Source: Symsagittifera roscoffensis (lineage: Eukaryota; Xenacoelomorpha; Acoela; Convolutidae). Taken from it: a stretch of 64,000 nt of DNA. The translations under genes were made by a program, and so were the position numbers. Below, piece after piece: positions 35,301-46,225 of this stretch. Below the pieces are notes generated by a model. That model searched no databases and had not been told where the DNA came from. It saw only the letters and a program-made list of their open reading frames with translations. The stretch's first letter is position 1; each line of letters begins with the position of its first letter. The stretch spans positions 5,488,386 through 5,552,385 of the forward strand of contig NC_087063.1 in NCBI RefSeq assembly GCF_963678635.1. Direction: 5' to 3'.

Positions 35301-38300
35301 TTTCGGCTGAATTTCACCTTATTGAATGCCCAAAGTCAACCCTACTATGACCTCTTTGAAGAACTTCAATTAATTCAAACACGAAAGAAAAAAAACACCA
35401 ACATTTTTTCTTAATTTCCATTTCTTCTTCAGTTGTAACAGTTCAATTGTAAGTTCTGTTTCCTAATTGTTTAGAGTCATGGTGCACTCTTCCTATAAAT
35501 TTTGGATTGCAAGTGGTGCGAAGCTCAGCTCCGGCTCTTTGTCGAAATTGTTTTAGTTCCAGGCTATCCTTGGTTTCTTTTACATTTACTTGTGAGATGT
35601 CAATGGGAAATTTTTATTCTTTTTTCTAGCATGAAAAGTAAATCTATACGCGGATAAAAATTTAATTTGAATGATAAAGCTTGGATGTTTTTACGATGAA
35701 CGTATTTCAGACTCTTATCCAAGGTCGTGAAAAATTTTTAAAGTAAAAGTCTTAAAATTTGTTCAGGCTAAAGTTTACTTTTCGTCGTTTGACTTTAGAT
35801 TTTTTTTAACTTCTGTTAATTTCCTTTGTTAAAAGGAACGCAAACTCCACTGTAGAACAGCAGCAAAATCGTAAACGTCACGAAAAAAGAACAAGACTGC
35901 TCGTATCAGGGCGAAGCCCTGAATGTTCCGACTGCCTTTTAAGATTTATTGAGCATTAGTAATACATCAAAAAATTAAATGAAATAAAATAAAATGAAAT
36001 TTTTTTCTAAAATTTGAAATTTTTTAAAGAAAACCATCCCCCCACACGCCATATAAAGTACAAAAAGATAGATTTCGTTCCTTGTAACAAATCAATTATG
36101 GCAAACAAGCTTCGTTCAACCAATTTGGAACGACTTATAAGACGGATTAAATCTCCGCTTACGCGTTAATAGCGCGAATTATATTGCGCGTTAATTGTCC
36201 CAAATTGGTCAAAATGGCAATCTTTAAACCCTGATAACTTTACGAAAAATGATCACAGGTAAAATATCTTTTCAAATTTAAGCTCAGGACAACAATACCT
36301 TTTGAATGATATAAAAAAATTCCGTCAAAAATGGCTAGTTAAAAAGTCGAAATTTGTCTGAAGAAAAAAAAACCCACCCCGAGCACAAATGTTCCGTTAC
36401 TTTCGTATCGAAAGTCGGAACAAAAAGTGATCGACTTCTAGTTTTAATAGAGGAATTTAAATTTCAGTTCTAGTTTTGAAAGTGGAATTTAAATTGAAAG
36501 TGGAATTTAAATTTAAATTTTCCCATCGAAAAAAAAATTATTTATTGATCTAGTGTCTGCAAAATGCGTTAACCTAGTTCATCAAAAATGTGTCAATCAT
36601 AATTTTTTTTTGAAAATCGAAAGTTAAAAAAAAGAGGTTTAGTTGCCTTCATTGACTATTTTTCAACTTTCTGTTGGCTATGTTTAAATATACTGAAAAT
36701 CGGAGAACATGTTTTGCTCAATCATCTGTGCAAGTAGCTTAGAATGTTCCGACAATTCATAAAAAAGTGTTAAAACTTTTTTTCAAATAAAATTCTTTTT
36801 TTTTGTGCGTGTTGCGATTAGAGAACTAATCAACTTGTAGACAGTCAGTGAATTAGGTATAATTCCGATCATTAGTTTTTTTTAGAAAAATATATTAAAA
36901 CAATCAAAAAACGTTTCTAGTTTTTTTTTAACAGAAAAATTTTTATTGGCAAGGAAGCGCTGATTGAAGCTTCCAAAACCTGATTTTGCGCAAAAAAAAA
37001 GTACAACCGAAGACAAATTTCCTCCCCATTTTCAACGGTCAGAACAAGAATAAACAATTTACCAGAGCTCGCTTGTTCTCTTGTGTAAGCCCCAATGTTT
37101 GTAGGTCTTCTTCACGGAGGATATCAACAACAAATGGGTTCCCATAACAACACCTTAATGAACCTTCCAAACGGGAGTGGTGGGAACTATGGGGGAAACC
37201 GGAAGAACAGAGGTCCACACTTCAATCGTGGGTATGTGCACCCAGCCAACAATTCCAGCAACAGCAACCCTGGCCAGACAAATTACCATCGCAGTGCCAA
37301 CTCACCCTTAGTAATGAACCAACAACAGCAGACAAACAAGCTAAACTCCTCCTCCCAAAATGCAGCAATAATGCCGGGTGTAGTGTTCGGCAGCAATGGC
37401 GAAAGTGGCAATCCAATCATCCCAACCTCGAGTTACGGGGTTAACGTGCAAATGGATAAGCAAAACAACATGCTGATATCCAACGTGCCAGTAACAAGTC
37501 ATCAACTCATGATGCAGCAGCACCAACAGAACGCTGCCTTTTTCAACCAGCAATATCAGAATCAAAGGATTCCACCTAGACATCAAGTCCACCAACATCA
37601 GATCCCGACATCCATGTCATCGCCCTTAGGCGCTCTTAACCTCCCCCTATCTTTGGGTGATTTCCCTAACAGCGGAACATCTAATACCTACACGCGGAAA
37701 ACGCGAGGAGCAATGGTCACTAAAAGCGACCGCCCTGAAAACCAGCTCACGGATTCTACTCTTTATACCCTGGCTCAGTCTAACTGTGCCGCACCGGAAC
37801 CCCTTCTAGCTAACGGCGAAGCTGCTTACTTCGCGCTACTGCCTCAAACTCCTCAATCAAGCAGTGAGCCTCCTGCCATCGGTGCTCATGGTGACTTGCC
37901 ACAGAGTAATAGCAGTCTCAGCGGCAATCATAAAACTAGTACGAATCACCCAAACTCTCAAGCTCAAGGACACTCAGTGATATCCACCAACCTTGAAACA
38001 TTATCATCTGCTGGTCTAATGGCGTCCGAGGTCGCCCTACAATCAGCGGTTATGAACGCACCTCTCTCGCTGAATAGCGGGTTGACATCATTACCTAAAA
38101 GCGAAGACACCTCTGTAGTTGATGGTTGTCCGGCGTCAGCCAGCAGTTCAAGCATGTTGAACGAGCAGTCGTGCAACCCAGAAAACGCACAACAGTTCAC
38201 TTCCCTTCACTCATCAGTTTCGGTGCCTTCAAATATGAACTTGAACTTGACCTCAAATGTGAACGCCACACGTTCCCAAGGTCAAGAAGTTGTCGCTTCG

Positions 38301-38474
38301 AACACGAGCGTCGAACGAATAGACAGTGCCGACTGCTCGTACACAAACGCCTCGATGATGTCAGCTGACGAAATCAGTCGCGAATCAATCTCAGTTCAGA
38401 ATTTGTTCAATCAGGCAAAAAGTGCAACCTACAGTTCAACACCCACCCCAGCATCAAACCCTAGTAAAAATTAA
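23340..38474 (+). CDS. TENT4: TENT4-family non-canonical poly(A) RNA polymerase (PAPD5/7, Trf4 ortholog)
   Basis: Four coding exons with matching phases: 23334-24912 (ATG at 23340), 25858-26245, 26327-26751 and 37105-38474, giving 1251 residues. The product adds 3' tails to nuclear RNAs and mRNAs; human TENT4A/B work in RNA surveillance and mixed tailing. The N-terminus MDLFACSGEVSPATLVW resembles the vertebrate TENT4B start. Nucleotidyltransferase: GSYKSG (291), DIDL with D303 and D305, third Asp D363. PAP-associated domain: NYGVLLIEFFELYGKNMNY (440-458), LSIEDPLDKENDIG. Exon 2 of this set supplies IIEINEETQDYRRWI, the family's helix after the core. The C-terminal half is Q/N/S-rich and disordered with basic RG-type patches (GGNYGGNRKNRGPHFNRG), probably RNA-binding. 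The last intron is 10.35 kb. The fourth exon begins after TTTGTAG, in the phase required. Extra small exons inside the long intron cannot be excluded. Confidence 0.92.
25385..25600 (+). mobile_element. tRNA-derived SINE (family B) in TENT4 intron
   Basis: A box-like TGGTCTGGAGG and B box GGTTTGAATCT are separated by about 33 bp, with AATACGCCTGCGACGTCAAAGG between them, followed by TTTTTTTTCAAACGGGAAATAT. The same block heads each unit of the array at 27.2-32.6 kb. Confidence 0.65.
27180..32700 (+). repeat. higher-order tandem repeat, four ~1.55-1.9 kb units each with a tRNA-like head
   Basis: The tRNA-like block (TAGCCTGGAG... GGTCCTGGGTTCGAAT) recurs with GGTCCTGGG at 27260, 29045, 30600 and 32510 (spacings 1785, 1555, 1910). 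Each is followed by the same T-rich segment, a GTGTGACTTAGTGCAAGC segment (units 1-3), and a run of ~168-bp subrepeats. Units 2 and 3 are nearly identical; units 1 and 4 are more diverged, and unit 4 is cut short after its T-rich segment. All of it lies in the last intron of TENT4. G-runs interrupt two units (about 29751-29764 and 31672-31682). No gene is supported within it. Confidence 0.9.
33130..33970 (+). repeat. old ~168-bp subrepeats continuing past the array
   Basis: The phrases 'CGAAAACTA', 'CTGAGATTTTGGTTTCAATG', 'AAAAAGTTATGGC', 'AAAGTTTTGATTTTT' recur every 150-190 bp but are more decayed than in the 28-32 kb units. They are probably the ancestral edge of the same array. Confidence 0.6.
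33971..35889. other. TENT4 intron, no gene; scattered fragments of local repeats
   Basis: T-rich on the plus strand. Contains CGCAAGTGGTGCGAAGCTC-type foldback motifs at about 34187 and 35511 and a partial copy of the 27-kb unit tail at about 34935-35060 (ACGCTTGCGATAAGCAAG ... GATGCTGCTGGCATGCTC). No coding signal. Confidence 0.45.
35890..36422. mobile_element. hairpin-ended element, single copy (same family as the 49.2-kb array)
   Basis: 533 bp. Near the left end is a perfect short hairpin CAGGGCGAAGCCCTG, followed by GTTCCGACTGCC. The right end is CGAAAGTCGGAACA, inverse of the subterminal GTTCCGACT. The interior carries CTTACGCGTTAATAGCGCG. Non-coding. Subterminal inverted repeats plus a hairpin near one end are what non-autonomous Helentron-type elements show, but a MITE of another kind is possible. 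Confidence 0.7.
36423..37104. other. end of TENT4 last intron
   Basis: AT-rich, no gene. Ends with the acceptor TTTGTAG at 37098-37104, preceded only by a weak pyrimidine tract (TTGTTCTCTTGTG) about 20 bases upstream. Confidence 0.5.
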
Positions 38475-40310
38475 AAATGCCCAGAGCATAAAAAACCCTT
38501 GAAAAATTAGTATCGGTACAAGTAAAGGATCACAATATATCAGATGTAGCGTACAATTTAAAATACTGTGGAATATAGCTGCAAAGATGATTTACAAATT
38601 TCACTTCGGATTTCTTCGAACATCAGTTGAACAGCTTCGAGCCAAGGACGTGTGAAGTGATTGGAGGAGAGCGAAAAATCAGCCGAAAGAAACTTCTGCT
38701 TTAGAAGCATTATCAACATTCGTCTATTATTTATTTGCCTATTTCTGCTTTCGTTTCTTGTACTCTAACCTGTGATAACTAGTGTTGTAAGTACTTTGAG
38801 GTAGAAAAGTTAACATGACATAACATGGGCTGAAAAAATGCAGTAGATTGGACCGTCTTCATCGAGACTACTGTACTAACTAACATCCTTTGCATCAATT
38901 GCTCTTTCTTGCTACTCCATTGTCGTTGTTTCGATATAATTCGCATTGAAATAATTCCTTATTTGTCCATTTCGAATTCGAATCATACAATTTTTCGTGT
39001 TTGAAAAGTTGCGAGTTTGGATTTTTCAATGTCATGTCGCGCAACTTGAATTGTATTTACTATTGTGTTGAGTAAATTTGGTTACATTTGATTACTTGCA
39101 GTTGCTTAGTAGGAGTTGCAGAGTATTTCGAGCATCTGTTAAAGAAAAAAGTCATTTTTTTCTGCTTTAACCAGATCAACTTTGAGACACTCTTACACGG
39201 AGAGTTTGGTTTAAAAAATCTTCTTCAGGCAAAAATGTTGATTATACATGGTTTAACTACAAAATGATTGAACGTTAAATGCGTCTTGTTTTGTTTTTGT
39301 TCACTCGCTATTTATTTCAACTGTATCAATCTTTGTAACTAGAGAACTTCTAAAAAAAAATTTGGAGACATATAGTCTCATATGCATGAATGATGTGTAA
39401 CTTCGGAAACCTAAAAACAAGGTATTAATCTTCTTAACTAAATGCGTGACATTTGGTACATTAATTTATGCGTCGTTGTGTCCAGTTTTTTCAAAATTAT
39501 CTCGGTTAGCTTTGACAAAAATCGGGATTTTTCAGGATTGAGATATAAGTCAATGATTGTAATATATTTGGCGGTTGCTTTCATTGAAAAGTAAAAGATA
39601 ATAACGTTATTCTACGTTTGTATGATAAAGTTTTTGGATAAAGTCAGTGAGTATTTTATTTTCAAAATAATTCATCAAAAAGTAGTTATGGTTGAAGTTC
39701 TCTGGTTAGCAACGGTGACAGTTGCCTTCATCTGATGCTATCTTTATATGTTTGCCTTTTCTCATACCCTCAAACACGTTTTGATGGTAGATGCAAATGA
39801 ATCAACAACACCATATTCAAATGGATCTCAATCGAACCGAAATTGAACGATTGAAATGAATAGATTGTTACCTTGAAGACAGCAAGCTCAGATACAGATA
39901 TTTCATTTGCATTTAATTTTATAAAAAAATCTTGTAAAGATAAAAACTATATATGTCAAAACTTAAAAAAGATTTTTACGGGTCATTTTTATTTTGCGAT
40001 GAATCTATATATTTTGTTTGTTTTGCTGAGAAATTCATGCGTTGGTTAAAAGTGCTGAATTACAGATTGGTTTTTATTTCTCAGTCAAACTTTCTGCCAA
40101 TGTGAAGATTTCTCCGATCTTTATCTTTCAATTCATACGAGATTACTCGAAAAAAAACAGTAAACATTTTGTTGGAACCTGTCTTAAAAGTCAATGGCAG
40201 TTTTGCTGCAAGGAATGAACTCGAATTTGTGAGTGTTACAATAAGTCATTTGTTATTGCAACCGGGCAATAATTTTTTCCCGTAAATAACTTTGTTTACA
40301 GGATGACAAG
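38475..40310. other. TENT4 3' UTR and intergenic DNA
   Basis: No coding signal after the TENT4 stop. No strong poly(A) signal could be fixed, so the transcript end is unknown. AT-rich, no repeat family recognised. Confidence 0.35.
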
Positions 40311-40724
40311 CAGGGGGCGGATCTAGGATTTTCTCGAGGGGGGCGGGGCGGATTTTTGAAAAATTTTCAAAAATTTTGACGAACTTTTTTTTAGGTCGAC
40401 CAAATAGATTTTCCGAGCTCTCCTAAAGCAGTAAAAAGCCCCTGCTTTGGCCAAATTTTCTGCGCCGCAGGCAAATTTTTGAAAAAAACCATTTTTGGGT
40501 ATTTTTTGGAAAACTTTGACAAAAAAATCGCTTTTTTTTGGCGCGCGCTCCCCCTCAAAGTTATTATATATTGGCGCCCAAGGCGCCTTTAGAAAAATTT
40601 TAGGTTCCGTCGGCCAAAATTGGATTTCTTTAAAAGTACCAAAGAGGGGGCCCTTTGGGTTGGCAGGGGGCGAATCCCTGAAAGGGGGGGGGGGCGTCCG
40701 CCCCCCCTCCAAAATCCACCGCTG
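40311..40724. mobile_element. hAT-type MITE with perfect 8-bp target duplication
   Basis: It starts CAGGGGGCGGATCTAGGATT and ends AAAATCCACCGCTG, an imperfect terminal inverted repeat. It is flanked on both sides by ATGACAAG (40303-40310 and 40725-40732). An 8-bp duplication and CAGNGGCGGATYYAGG-like ends define the hAT superfamily. 414 bp, no transposase. ORFs on both strands inside it are incidental. Confidence 0.9.
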
Positions 40725-40794
40725 ATGACAAGATCTCCATTTTCGTACCTTCGTCGACCGACAGATAAATTTTGAGCATGTCTGAATTTTAAAT

Positions 40795-41100
40795 GCCCAT
40801 TCTATTTACACTAGCGAATAGGCTGAGTGTATTTTTACGAAACTTCTTTTTTTCTAAGTTAACTCGCAAATAAAAGCTCAGTAAAAGTGTTCACTTATTT
40901 GGAAATTTGACTGTAGCATTGGAAATTGCTGAGCTGTTTTGTTTCTGGCTAGTATTTGGTAGCTATTTAGCTTCCGTGGCTGAGTGGTTAGCTTGTGGGA
41001 CTCCTAATCTCTAGGTCGCAGGTTCGAATCTCCAGACTTAGCCGAATTATTTTTGCCAATTCCAGGGTTATTTCTATTTTTTCTTATTGCACTTTATAGA
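40795..41100 (+). mobile_element. composite tRNA-like SINE (family A)
   Basis: The left block ('TTTACACTAGCGAATAGGCT...', '...CTCGCAAATAAAAG...', 'GTAGCATTGGAAAT') is followed by a tRNA-Arg(CCT)-like body: A box TGGCTGAGTGG (40977-40987), loop CTCCTAA, B box GGTTCGAATCT (41021-41031). The tail ends TTATTGCACTTTATAGAGCTGCTTTTTGTC. The acceptor stem does not pair, so it is not a functional tRNA. Relatives lie in the NEK introns. Confidence 0.65.
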
Positions 41101-41384
41101 GCTGCTTTTTGTCTTTGTTGGTTGTAAATTTACCAACTCCAATTTTAGTATAGTTTTTTTGTTTTCATTTTTTCTATTTAGTCGGCTCAAAAGGTTCCGG
41201 TTTATATGGCATCGGTTCTTTACAGTTATTTTGCTAGCCTCTAGTATTTACTTACTACGTTTCCAAAAAGATGAAGCTTTTAGGTTGTTCACGGTTGAGA
41301 TGTTAAGGCTGAGTCATAACATCTTGAAGGGTGTGTGAGCCTGAAAAGGACTTGATTATGAAGATTTACTGAGAATGTCGACTC

Positions 41385-41650
41385 TGATATCCCTGGGTAT
41401 TTTTTGTCCCGGTCCTACTCAATGCAGGACCAACCGTAACGGAGAGCTTTCATCCATTTTACCGCTGCCAGTCCCACCATGAGGAGGCAAATGACACTGG
41501 GACTCCTTCAACTATGACCGAAGTGGGATTCGAACGCACGACCCTGGATCATGAAGACCATGAAGAGACATCGAAAGCACGACCCTCGTGTTGAGAAACG
41601 CTGGCGATACCCCACATGGTCACGGCTGCTCTATTTCCTTGTGGTCGGAG
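41385..41650 (-). mobile_element. tRNA-derived SINE (family C)
   Basis: The minus strand holds CCGTGACCATGTGGGG (A-box-like), an internal duplication of GGGTCGTGCKTTCGA, and a B box GTTCGAATCCC at about 41527. A conserved-looking 3' block follows, with GGTCCTGCATTGAGTAGGACC forming a hairpin before GGGACAAAAAATACCC. The layout of promoter head plus structured 3' block fits a SINE. Only one copy is in the window. Confidence 0.5.
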
Positions 41651-41659
41651 GCTGATGAT

Positions 41660-43259
41660 CCTTCAGATCTCTGCCGGGGAGATAGAAGAACTTGATTGGG
41701 GTTGGAATGGAAGGTTGAGTGTGAATGCTTTTCATGTGGTTTCACCACGAGAAGTTCTATAGCGTTGTTCTCTTTTTGTAGTCGAGCTTCACTAAACGTA
41801 AATTGTCAACTTGTTCGTTATGCTTAGATTCTTTTGTAAGTGTCTCCAAACGAAGACAATCAGCTTTGAAACACGACAAAGTTTTTAAAAAAATTCGTAT
41901 AGATGTCGTGTTTGATTTTCTGCAGTGCTAACGCAAATGAGTTGCTATTTTTGTTTTTGTGATTAAAGGTGTTTTTGGGATAATACAAATTCCGACCTAA
42001 CAAGATTATGTGGATGCTGTACAAGAATCAGAAGTTGTTACAATCGAAATGGTGTCTTCATAATGTAGATAATAATGTTTAAAAACTCAAAAAATTGGAA
42101 GTGCCTATTCATTTGTTCTTTGCAGAGTGACAAGTCATTCTATTTTATTCACTAGCCTATTGGTTAACTATCTGAAAAATTGAAACATTTTGACCAATTT
42201 TTCTCGACACTGAGACAATGTTAAAATATTTTTTGCTTAGAAATCCGAATCACGCTGAATTAACTCCAATATGCTATTACCGTAATTCAATGTGAATACT
42301 TGAAGCAATGACAAGACTAACTCAATATGCAAATAATTTTTCGTCATTGTTATGGCCAATCGCGAAGATTTAAAAGGATCAAGGAATTAACGTCGATTTT
42401 TTTCGAGCCAATTTTGACTACCCGAAGAAAAACTCGTAAGGAGTCAAGTGTTGTTACATATTAAAGCCCTATTGGCCTTGATTGGTTTTGTAAAAAATTA
42501 AGAAAATTATCTCATTATCGACAAAAACTGGTCCGAATTTTTCTCGTTTTTCAGTTTAATTAGGCAAGAGTTTCGACAGGAATAAGAGGCTGCCCTGCAA
42601 ATTTATTTCTACTAGACTTTAAGCGCTAGAATAGCTATTAATGAGCAATTCGTGTATTTGTTCATCTATTTCAATGACCTTCTCGCGATAAAAACATAAC
42701 AGAAAACTTTGAGGAAAAGTTTTCAAATTACAAAATGCTTTTCTTATTTCTGGCTCTTTTTATTCAATCAGGTCGGAACATTCTGTGCTACTTGCACAGC
42801 AAAGGGCCATCTTTGTTTTACTTGGCGATCAGCATTATCATCAGCAGCAGCATGTTCAGAAAAATTAAAAACGTCTTTTTGTTGACGTAATTGCTTTGTG
42901 GAAAAGAAGTTTTGCACCCAATTTCGCTAAGAGTTGCTGATAGCAAGTGAAATAAAAAAAGTTTCTCTTTGTCGATGTAAATGATTTGTTTTTATTCGAT
43001 CTTTTTTTGCATAAGTGGATCTTGTGCTGTAATTCAAGTAAGCTTTTTTAAAAACATGCCATGCTTTTATTGTCCACTTAATGTTTTGGTTTCTATAGTA
43101 TTGGCTCAAAGAACCTAAATTTACTGCTTCATGTATCCGGAGGTTGTTTATTCTTTTCATAATATAATATTTGATTTTTTCGGACAGTTTTTGAGGTCGA
43201 TGTGGTTATATATAGCGTAGTGCAATACTGTCAACCAATTTTTGCGAGTGTTTAAATAT
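41660..43259. other. no gene seen
   Basis: AT-rich, no coding signal or recognised repeat family. Confidence 0.35.
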
Positions 43260-43500
43260 GGGTAATTAACCAAGTTAACACCAACCCCCCTCCTTCCCTT
43301 CCCCCAAACGGCTTGGGGGTGAGTATCTTAACTTGGTTCTAAGTTGGGAATTTTCAGCCAATCAGAATCATGCATTTTACATGCAGTGCTTAGCAAAGTT
43401 AATGCGAATTAAATGCTGGCGTGGAAGATCTTAAATTGGTCTGTCTGAGGGGGGGGGGGGGGGGGGGAGGGGAGGGAGGATGTTTACTTGATCCTTCGAT
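43260..43500. repeat. low-complexity C/G tracts with flanking inverted motif
   Basis: AACCAAGTTAACACC (43268) and its partial inverse TTAACTTGGTTCT (43329) flank a C-rich tract and CGGCTTGGGGG. A G-run of 19 lies at 43449-43467, followed by GAGGGGAGGGAGG. Confidence 0.6.
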
Positions 43501-43654
43501 TTTATTACACGCGAAGTTTGTGTGGTTCCCTTTAGTTTGATTAATTCCATATTTTTATATGCAAAAACTTTGTCTTGTGCATTTAAAAGCTCCTTTTTTC
43601 CGCTTTCTCGTTTGGTTATTTTTTGTGAAGATGTGTTAATGAAGTAAAGCAGCA

Positions 43655-43728
43655 AGACGGGTGGCGTAGCGGCAGAGGCGAGCTGTTCATAATCTGGTGG
43701 TCGATGGGTTGAGATGAAAACCTCCAAT
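43655..43728 (+). mobile_element. degenerate tRNA-like SINE fragment
   Basis: GGTGGCGTAGCGGCAGAGGC (A-box-like) and GGGTTGAGATG (decayed B box) are spaced as in a tRNA, with a TTCATAA loop suggesting a Met-type origin. Stems do not pair. It is a relic, not a tRNA gene. Confidence 0.35.
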
Positions 43729-43884
43729 TTTTTATAAGTTCATTTTCTTTCTACACTGAGTTTCTTTTTTCTTCAATTTACCTTTTGCCATTTTTTTCTT
43801 GTTTGTGAAGTGCCGCTTTGCTTTTGTGGAAAAATTCTGTCATTAAGAATGCGTAGCTAAAAATGCTTTTTTACTTTTTTTATC

Positions 43885-44117
43885 CGTTTGTGATCAAAGT
43901 TTCCTAATTAAACAGGTTGAATATGATAGTATAACAGGAATCTTCGCCTGTTTAATTAGGAAACTTTGATCACAAACGTAGTCACTACAATCATGACTTT
44001 TAACAAAAAAATGGATTGTAGGACTTAGGTTGAAAAATGAATATGATAGTATAACAGGAATCTTCGCCCAAGTCCTACAATCCATTTTTTGTTAAAAGTC
44101 ATGATTGTAGTGATTAC
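43885..44117. repeat. two adjacent hairpins with unrelated arms and the same loop
   Basis: Hairpin 1: arms 43885-43916 and 43947-43978, 32 bp, perfect. Hairpin 2: arms about 43978-44026 and 44069-44117, about 49 bp with one indel and one mismatch. The arm sequences are unrelated to each other, but the loops share AGGTTGA and then ATATGATAGTATAACAGG continuing to CTTCGCC, about 35 bases. Loop 2 has AAAATGA inserted after AGGTTGA. Confidence 0.95.
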
Positions 44118-44318
44118 TCTTAAAGATGTCTTGGTGATTTTTGTTCGTTTTTGTTCCAGGAAAAGTCTTGAATTATGCTAAAATTCAAAGAGCTTTAAGG
44201 CCATAATTTTTTTTTCGTTGAAGTTCAAAAAGTGCCTGACACTTAACAATCAAATGTTTTTGCCAGATTTGAAAACCGCGGAAATCAGAACCTCAATTTT
44301 GGACAACAGTCTAGAAAA

Positions 44319-44525
44319 TGGCAGAAAAGATCGAGTTAGATCGATTGATTGCGAAGGAAAAAGAAGCCTTTCGGGATGTAATGGTTGTGTAGCTACAATA
44401 GTTACCGAGCCTATTTAACAATTCGTTTTGAGAAGGCTGGGATTGAGAAAAGCAACCTTGTTGACGTAGAAGACGCTTCTTCAATGAAGACCGAGATTTT
44501 GGAAGGGTCTATCGTTGGACTGTAA
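44319..44525 (+). pseudogene. possible frameshifted coding relic
   Basis: ATG at 44319 gives MAEKIELDRLIAKEKEAFRD, then stops after VMVV. The next frame gives SYNSYRAYLTIRFEKAG and then IEKSNLVDVEDASSMKTEI before a stop at about 44525. The codons look coding and more GC-rich than the flanks. I do not recognise the protein. A frameshifted gene copy or chance are both possible. Confidence 0.25.
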
Positions 44526-44529
44526 AACT

Positions 44530-46220
44530 GCATTTTAGAACAATTTTAGCTCTCCGAATGTCCGGAATTTATTTTAATAAACACCTTATTTCATTTTCAG
44601 GATATCAGGAGCTAGGAGGTAGTAAAGGGTCGATCCGTTTCCAATGGTTAGTTATTTTTCTCTACTGAACAAAAACATAAGCAATGTAATAACGATGTAT
44701 AGCCCCGTTTTTAGGATGACCGCGTGGCCTGGGGATACTGACACCCAGCCACGAGTTCACTGATTTTCCGTGTAACTAGTTAGTTTGCATTATTCGGCCG
44801 ATAGCCTTTAAGACCGTAACGCGTTCGTTAACCCGATCTTATGAAAGACCTTTTTGAATTGATTTTGGTGGAGACGGTTAAAAGCACGTAAAACTCAATA
44901 TTGACACTAGCCAATTGCTAGAGGGTTAAGTTTTACTGTGCGTCATCATGTACGTTCCGGGCGAATGCTACAAAGTTTGAGGTTTTTCTAAGAACAAATC
45001 AATATTTTTTCAGTTTTCTTGCGTTCTTGATTCCTTTTCAACTGTTCGTTTTTTAGCTTCATTTTTCTGCTGTATTCGGGTGTTGTAGTGGTTTTACTTT
45101 CTTTACACAAAAACTGGAGCAATATAAAAGATTTATTGTTGTGTCAGTTTGAATATCCTGTTGATGCGCCTCCAGTCAAAAAATTTAAAAAGTTTAGATA
45201 AAACTATTATAATTTATGTTTTAATCAGGTGGCGTCCCTTTCAGGCAATAATATTTTTCGCAAATAATTTTTTGAAAAAAAAGGTATGATTTTTCTTCGG
45301 ATTCGAGGTTTTCGTCTTAGTTTTCATTGGTTCTTTTTCCGGAGGCTGAATATCATTTTTATTATGTATGGTTTTTATCGGCTGTTTTTTCAAAGCATGG
45401 GTTTCAGTTTGAATAATAAACAGTTTATACTATAACTGAAATTTCTCTAGTGTATAAATTTACCAAGTCTTTTTTAAAATAAGTTCCATTGTTTTATTTC
45501 GTTTTTTATCGATTAAACGGTTTTGACTTATTTTGGCAACTTATATTGCAAAGGTTTGAGGGCTAAATTTATTTTTATGCTTCCATGTGTTTCAGTTCGG
45601 ATGGGTCGTAAAAGTTTAACTTTATATCTCAGTTAACAGTTCTAGTTTTCGATTTCATCTTTTCTTTTTGTGCGGCTTAAAATGTTTCCGTAGTTCATAT
45701 ATCGGCTAAGAGACCTCTTTTTGAGTCGTTCCAGAGCAATAAGGCTGCAATTGAAACTTTTGAGGGGGACTTATAATCATTTTAGTTTAAACAAAATCTT
45801 TTTTTTCCGGCGCAACGTATGTCTGCTCAAGATTTTTCGGCTTTTTTACTGCGTTGTCAGTTTTGTTTCGATTTTTATTTGATTTTGAATTGTCTTACTC
45901 TCTGGCATATTTTCCTTGAAAAAATTGTATCCAAGAGAAAATCAAGACAAATGTTGGAAGTTTTTTTAGAAAAAAATTTTCTTCTGCCTTATCTCTTTTT
46001 CTGTCGGTAAGTTTGTTATGCAATGCATGTTTTGTATCGCGTGTAACTGTTAGTGCAGGCAGTTGTTTTTTAACTTTTCTAAAGCTTCAGTTAATTCGGT
46101 TCCAAGATCTGATTCTTATGCTATTGTATGTTTTAAAAAATTTTTGAAGTTTTTATCATTTCATGTCGGTTAATCTGTCGGTAGTTTAACCGTAGACATT
46201 CATTTTTCCATCGCAAGTTT
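44530..46220. other. no gene seen
   Basis: AT-rich. A G/C-richer patch at about 44710-44770 (GACCGCGTGGCCTGGGG ... CACGAGTTCAC) may be a very decayed tRNA-like fragment. Otherwise nothing. Confidence 0.35.
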
Positions 46221-46225
46221 ATGTC

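Noticed and set aside
37222-38368. Opposite-strand and shifted-frame ORFs inside the last TENT4 exon
   Set aside because: Shadows of the real frame, which has matching splice phase and family context.
40323-40712. 129-residue ORF on the minus strand
   Set aside because: Lies entirely inside the hAT MITE and owes its length to low stop density in that repeat.
40970-41043. Functional tRNA-Arg(CCT) gene
   Set aside because: A and B boxes are good, but the acceptor stem does not pair and the block sits in a repeated SINE layout.
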